From UBA2779 sp965232165 (GTDB taxonomy: Bacteria; Spirochaetota; Spirochaetia; DSM-2461): a stretch of DNA of 64,000 nucleotides. Both the position numbers and the translations under genes were made by a program. The notes beneath the pieces were generated by a model that made no database searches, was not told the origin of the DNA, and worked only from the letters and a program-made list of their open reading frames with translations. Positions 15,406-24,180 of the stretch are shown one piece after another (position 1 is the first letter of the stretch; every line of letters starts with the position of its first letter). The stretch lies in the NCBI GenBank assembly GCA_965232165.1, contig CBDDOY010000001.1, positions 2,046,001 through 2,110,000 on the forward strand. Direction: 5' to 3'.

Positions 15406-16725
15406 TCAGGTTTCCTTTATTCGGTTTCTGAGTTCCGTCGCCTTGCTGCATGCCTCTGTAAAAGTCAAACCGTTAAAGCTTTCCTTATGCAGCAGATCTT
15501 TGAGATTCACCGTACCCGCCGCCGCCTCTTCAGGCCCGACTATTAACGCAAGCGGTATGCCTTTCGCCGCGGCATATTTGAACTGGACAACGAGCTTTTT
15601 CGTCTCGGGATAGACTTCAGCCGATAGCCCTGTTGAGCGCAGACTGTGTGCATAGCCCTGGTATTTGGCGAGCAAATTCTCGTCTAGCATGATGACCAGC
15701 ACATCGCTTGTCGAGGGATGAGTTTTCAGCTTCCCCAGTTCTGTGAGGCCGGTCATGAGCCGGTCCAGGCCTATTGACGCCCCGGCACCGCTTAGGGGCG
15801 TTTTCATAAACAAACCGGTAAGATTGCTGTAACGGCCGCCCGAGCACACCGATCCAAGCGACGGCAGGTCATTCAGGAAGGTTTCGAATACCAAGCCTGT
15901 GTAATAATCCAATCCACGAGATATGGAAGGATCCAACAGCAGGCGGAGTTGTCTCTCCTGGGCCGCATCCAGAATAGTGTTCATCCTTCGGCATATCTCA
16001 TGGTCTTCTGAATGGGTTAGGGAAGCCATCTTCGCCAAGGTCTTCCTGTTGTCGGTCTCTGGTGTGATGAAATCCATGAGGGCTTCGGTATTTCGTGTGC
16101 CGACAATATCGCCAATCCGTCTTTCAACTTCCCTGGGGCCTATCTTGTTCTGCTTATCGACAATGCGGAGCACCGAGGTGTATTGGTTTTCTATCTTCAG
16201 TTCTTTGAAGAGCCGATTGAAGAGACCTCGATGGCTGAAGCGGATTTGCACTTCTCCGGCGCCTATGGCCTCAAGGCTCGTGCCTATCATGAGCAGTATC
16301 TCCAGGTCTGACGATGGGCTGTCGGTTCCAACGATGTCGAAGTCACACTGAATGAATTCACGGTAACGGCCTTTCTGAGTATTTTCACCTCGCCATGCCT
16401 TGCCGATATGATAGCGCTTGAATGGCATGTACAGCTCATCTTTATGGGCCGCTACGAAACGGGCGAAGGGTACGGTGAGATCGAAGCGCAGGGCGACATC
16501 CCTGCCGCCGTGATCAATGAATCGGTAAGTTTGCTTATCCGTTTCGTCGCTGCCTTTGGATAACAGTACTTCGGCGTATTCCAGTACAGGGGTGTCTATC
16601 GGAACATAACCGTAAGACTTGAAATGCTTCTCCAGGGCATGGATGAGATTGCGTCTAGAAATCTCCATATTGGGCAAGAAGTCTCTGAAGCCTTTGAGAA
16701 CCTTGGGCTTGATGATATCGGGCAT
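15406..16725 (-). CDS. hisS: Histidyl-tRNA synthetase
   Basis: 439 residues, normal for class II HisRS. Motif 1 region KGFRDFLPNMEISRR (about 11-25). Motif 2 is KAWRGENTQKGRYREFIQCDFD (begins near 112), and the histidine-specific stretches SRGLDYYTGLVFETF (about 270) and GGRYSNLTGLF follow. A C-terminal anticodon-binding domain (VLVIMLDENLLAKYQGY onward) is present. It charges tRNA-His in the cytoplasm. The start is supported by AGGAGGAACT immediately upstream. It is transcribed alone, convergent with the OmpA/coiled-coil block. Confidence 0.96.
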   Translation of the reverse strand: MPDIIKPKVLKGFRDFLPNMEISRRNLIHALEKHFKSYGYVPIDTPVLEYAEVLLSKGSDETDKQTYRFIDHGGRDVALRFDLTVPFARFVAAHKDELYMPFKRYHIGKAWRGENTQKGRYREFIQCDFDIVGTDSPSSDLEILLMIGTSLEAIGAGEVQIRFSHRGLFNRLFKELKIENQYTSVLRIVDKQNKIGPREVERRIGDIVGTRNTEALMDFITPETDNRKTLAKMASLTHSEDHEICRRMNTILDAAQERQLRLLLDPSISRGLDYYTGLVFETFLNDLPSLGSVCSGGRYSNLTGLFMKTPLSGAGASIGLDRLMTGLTELGKLKTHPSTSDVLVIMLDENLLAKYQGYAHSLRSTGLSAEVYPETKKLVVQFKYAAAKGIPLALIVGPEEAAAGTVNLKDLLHKESFNGLTFTEACSKATELRNRIKET

Positions 16726-16828
16726 AGTTCCTCCTAGGGGGGGTGGTAGTCAGAACTCATCATAAAGCATTTTTCTTATAAGGGAATTACTGTCATCCCG
16801 CCTTCGGATGCAGGGTATTCCTTAGGGG

Positions 16829-16838
16829 CACCTCTTCC
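16829..16838 (+). repeat. Solo family-A end
   Basis: GGGGCACCTCT followed by TCCCGG resembles the left terminal repeat of family A without a matching right end. It lies 30 bases before a family-B block. Confidence 0.35.
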
Positions 16839-16869
16839 CGGTGTGGCCCATCTTCAGATATCAATATTT

Positions 16870-16986
16870 GGGCGCACCCCTTCGGGTCGGGCTTTTCGCT
16901 CCAATGCCTTATTCTGGCAGCCTGCCCCCCGGCTCATTGCCAATTGCCGGGGCAGCCAGCGGCATTTCCGCTGCAATCCCTTGCGC
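16870..16986 (+). repeat. GC-rich hairpin repeat, family B, copy 3
   Basis: Starts GGGCGCACCCCTTCGGG and ends CCCTTGCGC, with the hairpin arms GCCCCCCGGC and GCCGGGGCAGCC. It is nearly identical to the copies at 4365 and 46759. It is preceded by ATCAATATTT, which is also found (ATCAATATCT) before copy 4, so the true unit may begin about ten bases earlier. Confidence 0.85.
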
Positions 16987-17453
16987 CTGTCATCGGGTTA
17001 TTTGTTGGGCACAGCACATTCTGGAAACGGAGGGTATGAGTGTTGTCCTCTGCAAATAGACTGCTATGACCTTTTGGGTGCTGAATTCAGAATTTCATCA
17101 GTGAAAAAAACAAGAAAACACTCGACACACCTTCTTCATATATGCTATACAATAAGAAAGAATGCAAAGCAGGTGTTAATACTGTAGAGTTTCTTCTAAC
17201 AAAACAGATGAACGATGTATTTACCATATTGTCATCTGCTGCTGAGGCTCGGGAGCTTGTCCAATGTGCACAAACGCCTTACGAAATCTACTGTCTGCAT
17301 TATCCATTACCACTTGGTGCGAAGTAAACCAGGTTCTATCCGTTCGATTGCAATGCATCTCAAAATTTTTGAATGAAAACCCCAAATGCCCGGGTTCATA
17401 TCGAGTGCTGAATCAAATGTGAATCTATTCAATATCAAAGGATGTTATATAAA
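16987..17453. other. Gene-free stretch upstream of the alanine cassette
   Basis: No convincing gene. A 61-codon open frame (17142-17327) has no ribosome site and no recognisable similarity. A promoter-like pair TCGACA (17118-17123) and TATACAAT (about 17144) lies at its start, but nothing clear is downstream for 500 bases. The whole interval 16726-17695 is otherwise made of repeat copies. Confidence 0.4.
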
Positions 17454-17454
17454 A

Positions 17455-17595
17455 GGCTCCTCTAAAGAATCCATTCCGTTTTTGGCTTGCTCTTTTCCCT
17501 CGCTGCGGCGTTGCCAAAAAGCTCACGTAACCCAGTTGCGCTTGAATTCTTGAATAGCTGCGCCAGATTCCAAAAGCGGTTTTTAGAGATGCCCC
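17455..17595 (+). mobile_element. Family-A element (A2 type), shortened
   Basis: Starts GGCTCCTCTAAAGAATCC and ends GCGGTTTTTAGAGATGCCCC. The body matches 8323 and 47556 but lacks about 20 bases near GAATTCTTGAATAGCTGCGCC. The flanks (AAAA before, AAAG after) hint at a direct repeat but are not decisive. It ends about 100 bases before ald and may overlap its promoter region. Confidence 0.75.
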
Positions 17596-17695
17596 AAAGA
17601 AGTCGCTTTTGAGGTGCTTTTAGGTAAATAAGTAGAAGCGTGTTTGTTCTTTTTTTGATGAGGATGCCTGTGATAAGGGTTTCTAGGAGAATTGA

Positions 17696-18811
17696 ATGAT
17701 TGTCGGTTGTGCGAAAGAGATTAAAAGACATGAGTACCGAGTCGGCATGACCCCGTCTTGTGTGAAGAGCTACACCGCAGCAGGGCATAAGGTGTTCGTC
17801 GAGAAATCTGCCGGTTTGGGGGCAGGCTACGAGGATAACGAATACCAAGCTGCCGGAGCGGCTATCTGTGATTCCGCTGGGGAAATTTGGGAACGCTCCG
17901 ATATGGTAGTCAAGGTGAAAGAACCTCAGCCCAATGAGTATCCCATGATGAAGGAAGGATTGGTGTTATATACCTACCTTCATCTTGCGGCCGATGAAAA
18001 GCTTATAAAAGTGCTGATGGAACGCAAGGTTAAAGGTGTCGCCTATGAGACTGTGGAGTTGGATAACGGGCTGTTGCCTTTGTTGCGTCCTATGAGCGCT
18101 ATTGCAGGACGAATGAGTATCCAGGAAGGTGCGTACTTCCTGGAGCGGCCGCATGGAGGCCGTGGTGTTCTTCTTGGCGGAATCCCTGGGGTGGAGAAGG
18201 GTAAGGTTGCTATCCTGGGAGGAGGCGTCGTCGGTACCGAAGCGGCCAAAATGGCCGTTGGATTAGGTGCTGATGTAACGGTGCTGGATGTCAATTTGGA
18301 TCGGCTCACATATTTGGATGATGTCTTTTCCGGCCGGATTACAACATTGTATTCTAGCCAGGCGCATCGGGAAGAGGCTTTATCACAGAGTGATCTGGTT
18401 ATTGGCGCGGTGTTAATTCATGGTGCCAAAGCGCCTCATCTTGTCACCAGAAAAGACTTAAAGACCATGAAGAAGGGATCTGTCATTGTGGATGTGGCAG
18501 TCGATCAGGGCGGCTGTGCCGAAATGACCCGGCCAACAACTCATGATGACCCTGTATTTGTCATTGATGATGTGGTGCATTACTGTGTTGCGAATATGCC
18601 GGGAGGCGTATCAAGGACTTCAACACAGGCGCTTACTTCAGCTACATTGGCATTTGGCATGGAAATTGCTCGAAAGGGCCTTGAAAAAGCCAGTAGAGAG
18701 AATCAGGCTATTGCCAAGGGGCTCAATACTTATGGCGGACACCTCGTATACAACGCTGTGGCAAAGACTTTTAATTTGCCCTATAAACCTGTGTCCGAGG
18801 TTATTGAATAA
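17696..18811 (+). CDS. ald: Alanine dehydrogenase
   Basis: 371 residues, the family's normal length. Substrate residues are in place: Arg15 (HEYRVGMTP), Lys75 (VVKVKEPQ) and His96 (YTYLHLA). The NAD-binding fold shows LGGGVVGTEAAKMA (about 177-190) and the conserved DVAVDQGG and NMPGGVSRTST stretches follow. It interconverts L-alanine with pyruvate and ammonia using NAD(H). AGGAG precedes the start by seven bases. An alanine/sodium symporter and alanine racemase follow on the same strand, giving an alanine uptake, catabolism and D-alanine unit. Confidence 0.97.
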   Translation: MIVGCAKEIKRHEYRVGMTPSCVKSYTAAGHKVFVEKSAGLGAGYEDNEYQAAGAAICDSAGEIWERSDMVVKVKEPQPNEYPMMKEGLVLYTYLHLAADEKLIKVLMERKVKGVAYETVELDNGLLPLLRPMSAIAGRMSIQEGAYFLERPHGGRGVLLGGIPGVEKGKVAILGGGVVGTEAAKMAVGLGADVTVLDVNLDRLTYLDDVFSGRITTLYSSQAHREEALSQSDLVIGAVLIHGAKAPHLVTRKDLKTMKKGSVIVDVAVDQGGCAEMTRPTTHDDPVFVIDDVVHYCVANMPGGVSRTSTQALTSATLAFGMEIARKGLEKASRENQAIAKGLNTYGGHLVYNAVAKTFNLPYKPVSEVIE

Positions 18812-18891
18812 GTTGAACGTTTATTCGTCGGCTGTGAAGTCGGCGGGTAACATGTATTTTTTCCTGACAAACATTTTATAGGAGGAATGTC

Positions 18892-20277
18892 ATGGAAGCG
18901 ATTAACAATATCATTAACGATATTGTCGGTAAGATAGGCGGATTCGCTTGGGGACCGGTAATGATCATTTTGCTGTTTGCGACAGGTTTAGTGCTCACTG
19001 TCGTAACAAAGTTCGTTCAGTATCGAAAAATCGGGACAGCTTTTAAGCTATTGGCGAGCAAGTCTGAGGGAGACGGTGAAATCAGCCCGTTTGCCGCTCT
19101 TATGACTTCACTGTCGGCCACTATTGGCACCGGTAATATCGCGGGTGTCGCCACAGCCATTGCCCTCGGCGGACCTGGAGCCGTCTTCTGGATGTGGGTT
19201 ACAGCAGTCCTGGGCGGCGCCACGAAGTTCAGTGAGGCTGTGCTGGCGATTAAGTATCGTGTTACCGATGAGAAGGGCGAGCAGTCCGGCGGCCCCATGT
19301 ACTATGCCAGTAAGGGCATGGAAGATAAATTCGGCGGAAACTGGAAGTGGCTAGGGTGGTTGTTTGCTTTATTTGCCTTTTTCGCATCAGTTGGTATCGG
19401 CAATATGGTTCAATCCAACAGTGTGGCCGCGTCCTTGGAACAATCCCTGGGCATTAGCCCGTGGATTACCGGCGCCGTCATGGCAGTCGCCGTAGCCCTC
19501 GTTCTTATCGGCGGAATCAAGAGCATAGCTCGTGTATCAGAAGCCATTGTTCCAATCATGGCGACAGTCTATGTCATTGGCTCACTCATTATTCTGTTCA
19601 CTAATGCTTCGAATCTTGGTATAGCCTTCAGTTGGATTTTCAGCAATGCATTTTCCGGTAAGGCGGTGAGCGGGGGATTGGTCGGCGCAGTAATCCGGTA
19701 CGGTGTTGCACGTGGTATCTTCTCCAATGAAGCCGGGTTGGGCAGCACTCCAATTGCCCATGCAGCAAGTCAAACCAACGATCCTGCAAGGCAGGGTTTG
19801 ATAGCCAGCCTTGGTTCCTTTATTGATACCATCGTTATTTGTACGATGACGGCGTTGGTTATCTTAACCAGCGGTCTTATAACCATGCCTGACGGGGTTA
19901 TGCAGGTTGCTGCTGACTCGAGCGGCGCTCAACTCAACGGCGCTCAACTCACTACGGCGGCGTACAGTACTCAATTTGCCGGATTTGGCGGTTTCATCGT
20001 TAGCTTTGGTCTAGTGTTCTTCGCCTTCTCCACACTGTTGACCTGGTATTTCTATGGATTCAAATCCTTAGAGTTCCTGACAAACCGCAAAATCGCCGAA
20101 TACTTCAAATGGATATGGGTTGCAGTGGCCTTTATTGGGGCATCGGTCAAATTGGCGTTTGTGTGGAACCTTTCCGATGCATTCAATGGATTGATGGCTA
20201 TTCCGAACCTTATAGCGCTCATTGCGTTAAGCCCTGTTGTGTTCATGATCCTCAAGGAGTATGAGAAGAAGAATTAG
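18892..20277 (+). CDS. agcS: Sodium:alanine/glycine symporter (AgcS family)
   Basis: 461 residues with about ten membrane spans. Family signatures are visible: FAALMTSLSATIGTGNIAGV (about 64-83), GGPGAVFWMWV, GGPMYYASKGM and GIFSNEAGLGSTPIAHAAS (about 280-298). It couples sodium entry to import of alanine or glycine across the inner membrane. The start follows AGGAGGAATGTC, a strong ribosome site. Located 80 bases after ald and followed at 20 bases by alr, so the transported substrate is very probably alanine. Confidence 0.95.
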   Translation: MEAINNIINDIVGKIGGFAWGPVMIILLFATGLVLTVVTKFVQYRKIGTAFKLLASKSEGDGEISPFAALMTSLSATIGTGNIAGVATAIALGGPGAVFWMWVTAVLGGATKFSEAVLAIKYRVTDEKGEQSGGPMYYASKGMEDKFGGNWKWLGWLFALFAFFASVGIGNMVQSNSVAASLEQSLGISPWITGAVMAVAVALVLIGGIKSIARVSEAIVPIMATVYVIGSLIILFTNASNLGIAFSWIFSNAFSGKAVSGGLVGAVIRYGVARGIFSNEAGLGSTPIAHAASQTNDPARQGLIASLGSFIDTIVICTMTALVILTSGLITMPDGVMQVAADSSGAQLNGAQLTTAAYSTQFAGFGGFIVSFGLVFFAFSTLLTWYFYGFKSLEFLTNRKIAEYFKWIWVAVAFIGASVKLAFVWNLSDAFNGLMAIPNLIALIALSPVVFMILKEYEKKN

Positions 20278-20297
20278 TTCAGTTGGGAGCGGGATGC

Positions 20298-21536
20298 ATG
20301 GGTATTCATGGATTAAAAGATGAAATCAGTTTTCCCTTGCGTGCAACTCAGGCGGAAATAAGCTTGGATGCGTTGAGGCATAATCTTTCATGCCTTGCAT
20401 CCCGAGTGCCCAACTGTGATTTGATTCCCGCCGTCAAAGCCGATGGATACGGGCATGGCGCAAATGCCATTGCCGCTGCCTGTGAAACATGGGGAGCGGC
20501 AATGCTGGCGGTGGCAAACTTGGAAGAATTTCTTTCACTGCGGGACAACGGTATTCAGAAGCCGATACTGATTCTTGAGGATTTATTCAGAAACGAGGTT
20601 GAAACAGCTCTAAATGAAGGTGCGCGGTTAAGTGTTGGCTCCATGGAATACGCATGGCTTGTCAATCAGGAGGCCGGCAGATTACACAAAAAGGCCGTCT
20701 TGCACCTGAACCTTGATACGGGTATGGGCAGAATGGGCTTGTACACCGACAAGCCGGTAGATGACATTCTTGCAATTGCGGCAATGGATAATACCGAAAT
20801 TGAGGGTGTCTTTTCACATTTTCCCTGCTCTGACGAAACCGACAAGGAATTCTCATACCAGCAAATCTCCCTGACCCAGGGTATTCTTAGCGAAGTTGCT
20901 GCCAAGGGCCTTAAACCAAAATATCGCCATATTGCAAACAGCGGGGCGATCATTGATTTAGCAGAAATGGGTTCCTGGGAAATGGTGCGCCCGGGAATCA
21001 GCATCTATGGCCTCTATCCCAGTCAGGATGTTGATCATAGCATAGGCCTTAGGCCCGTGCTGCGTCTGGTGAGCCGGATCATCAAAATCACCGAATACAA
21101 TCAAGACTGGACAATCGGCTATGGACGAACCTACTCCGTAACTAAGGGTTCGGTAATAGGCATCGTTCCAATCGGGTATGGAGACGGGTTCCCCCGCGCT
21201 TTATCCAACCGTGGTTCGGCATTGGTAGGCGGATTTCGTGTGCCCATCGTCGGAAGAGTTTCGATGGATATGATTACTTTGGACCTATCGAAATTGCCGT
21301 ATCGGCCTGAGCTTGAAGAGGAAGTCGTTCTCATCGGATCCCAGGCACAGCCCGGCAATACAAAGGATCCTCCCGAAGAGATTACAGTTGAGGATTGGGC
21401 CGAACTTGCCAATACCATCACTTACGAGATCACCTGTGATCTGACTCCCCGTATTCCACGCATTTATATGAGCGGCGGCAAGATGGTGGCCGTGAAGACC
21501 TATCGCTGCGGATACAAAAAGTTTTCAGATTTCTAG
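20298..21536 (+). CDS. alr: Alanine racemase
   Basis: 412 residues; PLP-dependent fold-type III enzyme. The PLP lysine is in AVKADGYGHGANAI (Lys47). The substrate-side Arg is in LDTGMGRMGL. HIANSGA and MVRPGISIYGLYP mark the barrel, and the catalytic Tyr region is IGYGRTYSV with RVSMDMITLDL in the C-terminal domain. It converts L- to D-alanine for peptidoglycan. ATG 20298, preceded by GGGAGCGGGATGC, is preferred to an upstream TTG at 20283. A Gly/Pro/Glu-rich insertion (SQAQPGNTKDPPEEI) near residue 360 looks like a loop extension. It is the third gene of the alanine cassette. Confidence 0.95.
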   Translation: MGIHGLKDEISFPLRATQAEISLDALRHNLSCLASRVPNCDLIPAVKADGYGHGANAIAAACETWGAAMLAVANLEEFLSLRDNGIQKPILILEDLFRNEVETALNEGARLSVGSMEYAWLVNQEAGRLHKKAVLHLNLDTGMGRMGLYTDKPVDDILAIAAMDNTEIEGVFSHFPCSDETDKEFSYQQISLTQGILSEVAAKGLKPKYRHIANSGAIIDLAEMGSWEMVRPGISIYGLYPSQDVDHSIGLRPVLRLVSRIIKITEYNQDWTIGYGRTYSVTKGSVIGIVPIGYGDGFPRALSNRGSALVGGFRVPIVGRVSMDMITLDLSKLPYRPELEEEVVLIGSQAQPGNTKDPPEEITVEDWAELANTITYEITCDLTPRIPRIYMSGGKMVAVKTYRCGYKKFSDF

Positions 21537-21600
21537 GGGCGCCGTGTGCTTGCGTAAATGACTGATCACCCCTTGGTTTTCATGTATATCCTCCGGGAGG

Positions 21601-22071
21601 TCAGAGCAGGGTTTTTTGAATCTCCTTGAGAAGCGCGTCGCATGTACGCTGAACAATAACCCAGACCGCCTCGAAGTCCTTCATGCCGCCGTACCAGGGA
21701 TCTGGAACATCCCCTGGACCTGCAGGATCATAGTCTCGGAACATCCTTACTTTGGTTCTTTCATCCTCATTTCTGGCCAGAAATACCGTGTTCCGGTAAT
21801 TACTCCTATCCATAGTCAACAGAAGATCGTATTCCGCCAGATCCTTCGCTGTAAGCCGACGCGCTCTATGATCAAAATCTAGTCCATGCCGTGCCGCCGT
21901 CTGGCGCATACGAGGATCCATCGGTTCCCTGATGTGCCAGGCATCCGTGCCGCTGGATTCGATGGCAATCGCAGAATCAAGGGCTTGTTCCTCAATGAGG
22001 TTGGCGAACACGGCATGGGCGAGCGGACTGCGGCATATATTGCCGGTGCATATAAACATGATTCGATACAT
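21601..22071 (-). CDS. Low-molecular-weight protein-tyrosine phosphatase
   Basis: 156 residues. The P-loop CTGNICRS (Cys8-Arg14) is at the N-terminus as in all LMW phosphatases, and the general-acid Asp is in DVPDPWYGG (about residue 124). Additional family features are ESSGTDAWH and YDLLLTMDRSN. The frame opens further upstream, but starting at the ATG before YRIMFICTGN gives the canonical N-terminus. Family members remove phosphate from protein tyrosine or low-molecular substrates (or arsenate); the target here is unknown. Stands alone, convergent with alr. Confidence 0.92.
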   Translation of the reverse strand: MYRIMFICTGNICRSPLAHAVFANLIEEQALDSAIAIESSGTDAWHIREPMDPRMRQTAARHGLDFDHRARRLTAKDLAEYDLLLTMDRSNYRNTVFLARNEDERTKVRMFRDYDPAGPGDVPDPWYGGMKDFEAVWVIVQRTCDALLKEIQKTLL

Positions 22072-22359
22072 AGGAGCAGTATGGCAGATCGATTCATCTC
22101 TGAACAGATGATAGTCTAGTACGCCGGCATGCTTATTAGAATCAAAGTCATCGAGGTTTACCATCGGCCAATCCGGAAGGGGGGGCAAGGATAGATTCCA
22201 TGGAATCAGGCATCCGGGAGCTTCTCAAAACACCACCTGCAATCGGGATTAAGGCAATGAAAGAAATGATACATGAATTTTTCGGCAGAAATGAATTAAC
22301 GGCCTTTTGGGAGTGATATCCGAAGGAAGAGACCCATTGCTGCAAATCGTAACAATCTT

Positions 22360-22374
22360 GGGGACACCTCTAAA
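22360..22374 (+). repeat. Solo family-A end beside family C
   Basis: GGGGACACCTCTAAA resembles the left end of family A. It lies ten bases before family-C copy 2. No right end is found nearby in this orientation. The stretch 22072-22359 holds nothing else I can support. Confidence 0.3.
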
Positions 22375-22383
22375 TCAATACAT

Positions 22384-22654
22384 AGTGCCCAGAAGCTTAG
22401 TGGCGAGGTATAGTCTGGTGAAAAAACGAGTTACGGGAATGCTCTAAAACCTTCTCTGCCCGGGATTGCGTCAACTTTAGCTTAATCGGGCTGAATAACT
22501 GGAAACTGTGTAAATTCCATCCCCGGCGGTCTTCGATGAGGCCTAGTGTGATCAGTCTGTTAATTCTTTTCTTGACTGTATGTTAGGTGGATTCAAGCAG
22601 TCCCGGACCGTAGCGAATTTATTATATGGAACCAACCACATTCTTCGGGGCACT
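22384..22654 (+). repeat. Family-C repeat, copy 2 (uninterrupted)
   Basis: 271 bases from AGTGCCCAGAAGCTTAGTGG to TTCTTCGGGGCACT, with the ends imperfectly inverted. It aligns along its length with copy 1 (9687-10122) and shows the empty insertion site TATAGTCTGGTGAAAAAAC where copy 1 carries the family-A element. Minus-strand reading gives MWLVPYNKFATVRDCLNP and, after a frame change, INRLITLGLIEDRRGWNL then KLTQSRAEKVLEHSRNSF, suggesting descent from a coding sequence with a winged-helix-like segment. Confidence 0.82.
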
Positions 22655-22683
22655 ATGAAACCAATACAAGGGGGAGATGCTCC

Positions 22684-23210
22684 ATGATTCATACTGCTGC
22701 AGAAAATAGGCTTGAGAAACACACAGATACTTGGTCTGTACTGATACCGGGAGAAGAGGCTAAAGGATGCTGCTCTAGGACATAGGAAATGAAGTCCATG
22801 TGTTCATTGGACAGCACTCGATGAAAGTTTATGAGAATGGCCATAGGATTAGGGCACCTCTAAAAAACAGCTTTAGGAAATTGACGAAGAAATTTTTTGT
22901 CGATACAAGGCGGCAAAAGCGGAGTGTAGCAGGGCTTAGTTGAGTATTTTGACAACGCAGTAGCGGCGGAAAAGATCGAGTCAAGAACTAAATGGGTTTT
23001 TTAGAGGTGCCCATTAGTTCGAAACGGCCCCGGAGAGAGAAATTGCAAATGGCTTTCAGGGAGCCTTGGCATCGATCCTGGGAGAAGGTGCAAGAAATGG
23101 CCGGCGGCAGTATCGTCCGATGGGATAGCCTGAAACCGCTAATGCCGGTGCCGTTATCGGAGTCCAATAAGAACGCCGGGCAGCATATCGGCGCATGGAG
23201 GGCAAGATAG
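22684..23210 (+). pseudogene. Broken unknown gene, interrupted by a family-A element
   Basis: A good ribosome site (AAGGGGGAG) precedes ATG 22684; that frame reads MIHTAAENRLEKHTDTWSVL and stops at 22785. Another frame continues NEVHVFIGQHSMKVYENGHR up to the element at 22852-23012 and, after removing the element plus one ATTA, carries on ISSKRPRREKLQMAFREPWH to a stop at 23210. Because element plus repeat is 165 bases, frame retention alone is not strong evidence. No family was recognised. An intact short gene starting at ATG 23050 is a less likely alternative. Confidence 0.4.
22852..23012 (-). mobile_element. Family-A MITE-like element (A1 type), TSD ATTA
   Basis: 161 bases, GGGCACCTCTAAAAAACAGC at one end and GGGTTTTTTAGAGGTGCCC at the other. 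It is in the opposite orientation to the copies at 9721 and 11514. It is flanked by ATTA on both sides (22848-22851 and 23013-23016). The body is nearly identical to the 11514 copy after reverse complementing. Confidence 0.93.
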
Positions 23211-23213
23211 GTT

Positions 23214-23239
23214 TTGAAAGCGGCTCATTCGTGTATACT
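23214..23239 (+). promoter_or_regulatory. Possible promoter of the moxR operon
   Basis: TTGAAA (23214-23219) and TATACT (23234-23239) are separated by 14 bases, shorter than ideal. The -10 box ends eight bases before ATG 23248 and no ribosome site is visible, so the transcript would be leaderless or nearly so. Confidence 0.3.
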
Positions 23240-23247
23240 TAGGGCCC

Positions 23248-24180
23248 ATGAGCGGGAATACATCTATAGAGCGGTTATACAACGGACTGAATCAGGTCTT
23301 CCATGGCAACAGGGACGTGTTGGAGAAAACCATCGCGGCTTTCATCACCGGCGGTCATATCCTCATTGAGGACATGCCGGGAACGGGGAAAACCACCATA
23401 GGCAGAACCTTGGCTAAACTCATCGAAGGCGCCGAGTTCAAACGCATACAATTCACGCCGGATCTCCTTCCCTATGACATCACGGGGATGGATGTATGGG
23501 ATGAAGAGAGGCGGGACTTTGTCTTCAGACCAGGGCCGGTGTTCGCCGATATCGTATTGGCCGATGAGATCAATCGGACGACTCCGAAGGTACAGTCGGC
23601 ATTGCTGGAGGCCATGGCTGAATCTCAGGTGACGGTTGGAAATCACACCCATCCTCTTTCCATGCCGTTTCTGGTTATCGCAACGCAGAATCCCGTTGAA
23701 ACTGAAGGAACCTATCCCCTGCCAGCGGCTCAGAAGGACAGATTCATGCTCTTACTTCATCCGGGGTATCCCGACAGGAAAACCGAATACACCATCGTTA
23801 CCAACAATCCGAGCCGTAAGATGCTGCCAAATCTCAAGCCGGTTTGTACTGTGGACGAAATAACAGCCTTGCAGCGGAGTGCAGGGGAAGTGCATGTCGA
23901 TAACCGTATCATTCGTTGCGCCGTCGACATCGCTGCCGCCCTGCGGGAGCACCCGGATACAGCGTTTGGTGTATCGACACGGGGCATCCTTATGCTGGTG
24001 GATGCGATGAGGGGGCTGGCCCTAGTGAGGGGAAGGGATTATGTTATCGATCAGGATATTGCCGATCTCGCCGTAGAGACTTATGCCCATCGCATACGGC
24101 TTAGCAGCGGGACATCTCAGGCCGAAGCAATTGTGGCAGATTTGGCGGCACGGGAGATTCGCCGCATTTGTCATGATTAA
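23248..24180 (+). CDS. MoxR-family AAA+ ATPase
   Basis: 310 residues. Walker A is DMPGTGKTTI (about 39-48), Walker B ADIVLADEINR, and the sensor region MPFLVIATQNPVETEGTYPL is typical of MoxR. The C-terminal lid includes GVSTRGILMLVDAMRGLAL. MoxR ATPases act as chaperones or metal-insertion factors for partner proteins, often von Willebrand-domain or secreted complexes. The genes that follow (DUF58 protein, transglutaminase, TPR protein) are its usual companions, and the first overlaps it by eight bases. Confidence 0.95.
   Translation: MSGNTSIERLYNGLNQVFHGNRDVLEKTIAAFITGGHILIEDMPGTGKTTIGRTLAKLIEGAEFKRIQFTPDLLPYDITGMDVWDEERRDFVFRPGPVFADIVLADEINRTTPKVQSALLEAMAESQVTVGNHTHPLSMPFLVIATQNPVETEGTYPLPAAQKDRFMLLLHPGYPDRKTEYTIVTNNPSRKMLPNLKPVCTVDEITALQRSAGEVHVDNRIIRCAVDIAAALREHPDTAFGVSTRGILMLVDAMRGLALVRGRDYVIDQDIADLAVETYAHRIRLSSGTSQAEAIVADLAAREIRRICHD

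Noticed and set aside
16841..17187. Open frames of 72 and 114 codons downstream of hisS
   Set aside because: They run through family-B copy 3 and share translated repeat sequence with the 4404 frames, not a protein family.
17142..17327. A 61-codon frame behind a promoter-like sequence
   Set aside because: No ribosome site and no recognisable protein; kept only as a note in the gap entry.
22148..22345. A 65-codon minus-strand frame upstream of the phosphatase
   Set aside because: No ribosome site, no family wording, and it overlaps the unused upstream extension of the phosphatase frame.
22992..23210. A 72-codon gene starting inside the repeat
   Set aside because: The ATG belongs to the element end; the downstream part is better explained as the rest of an interrupted gene.
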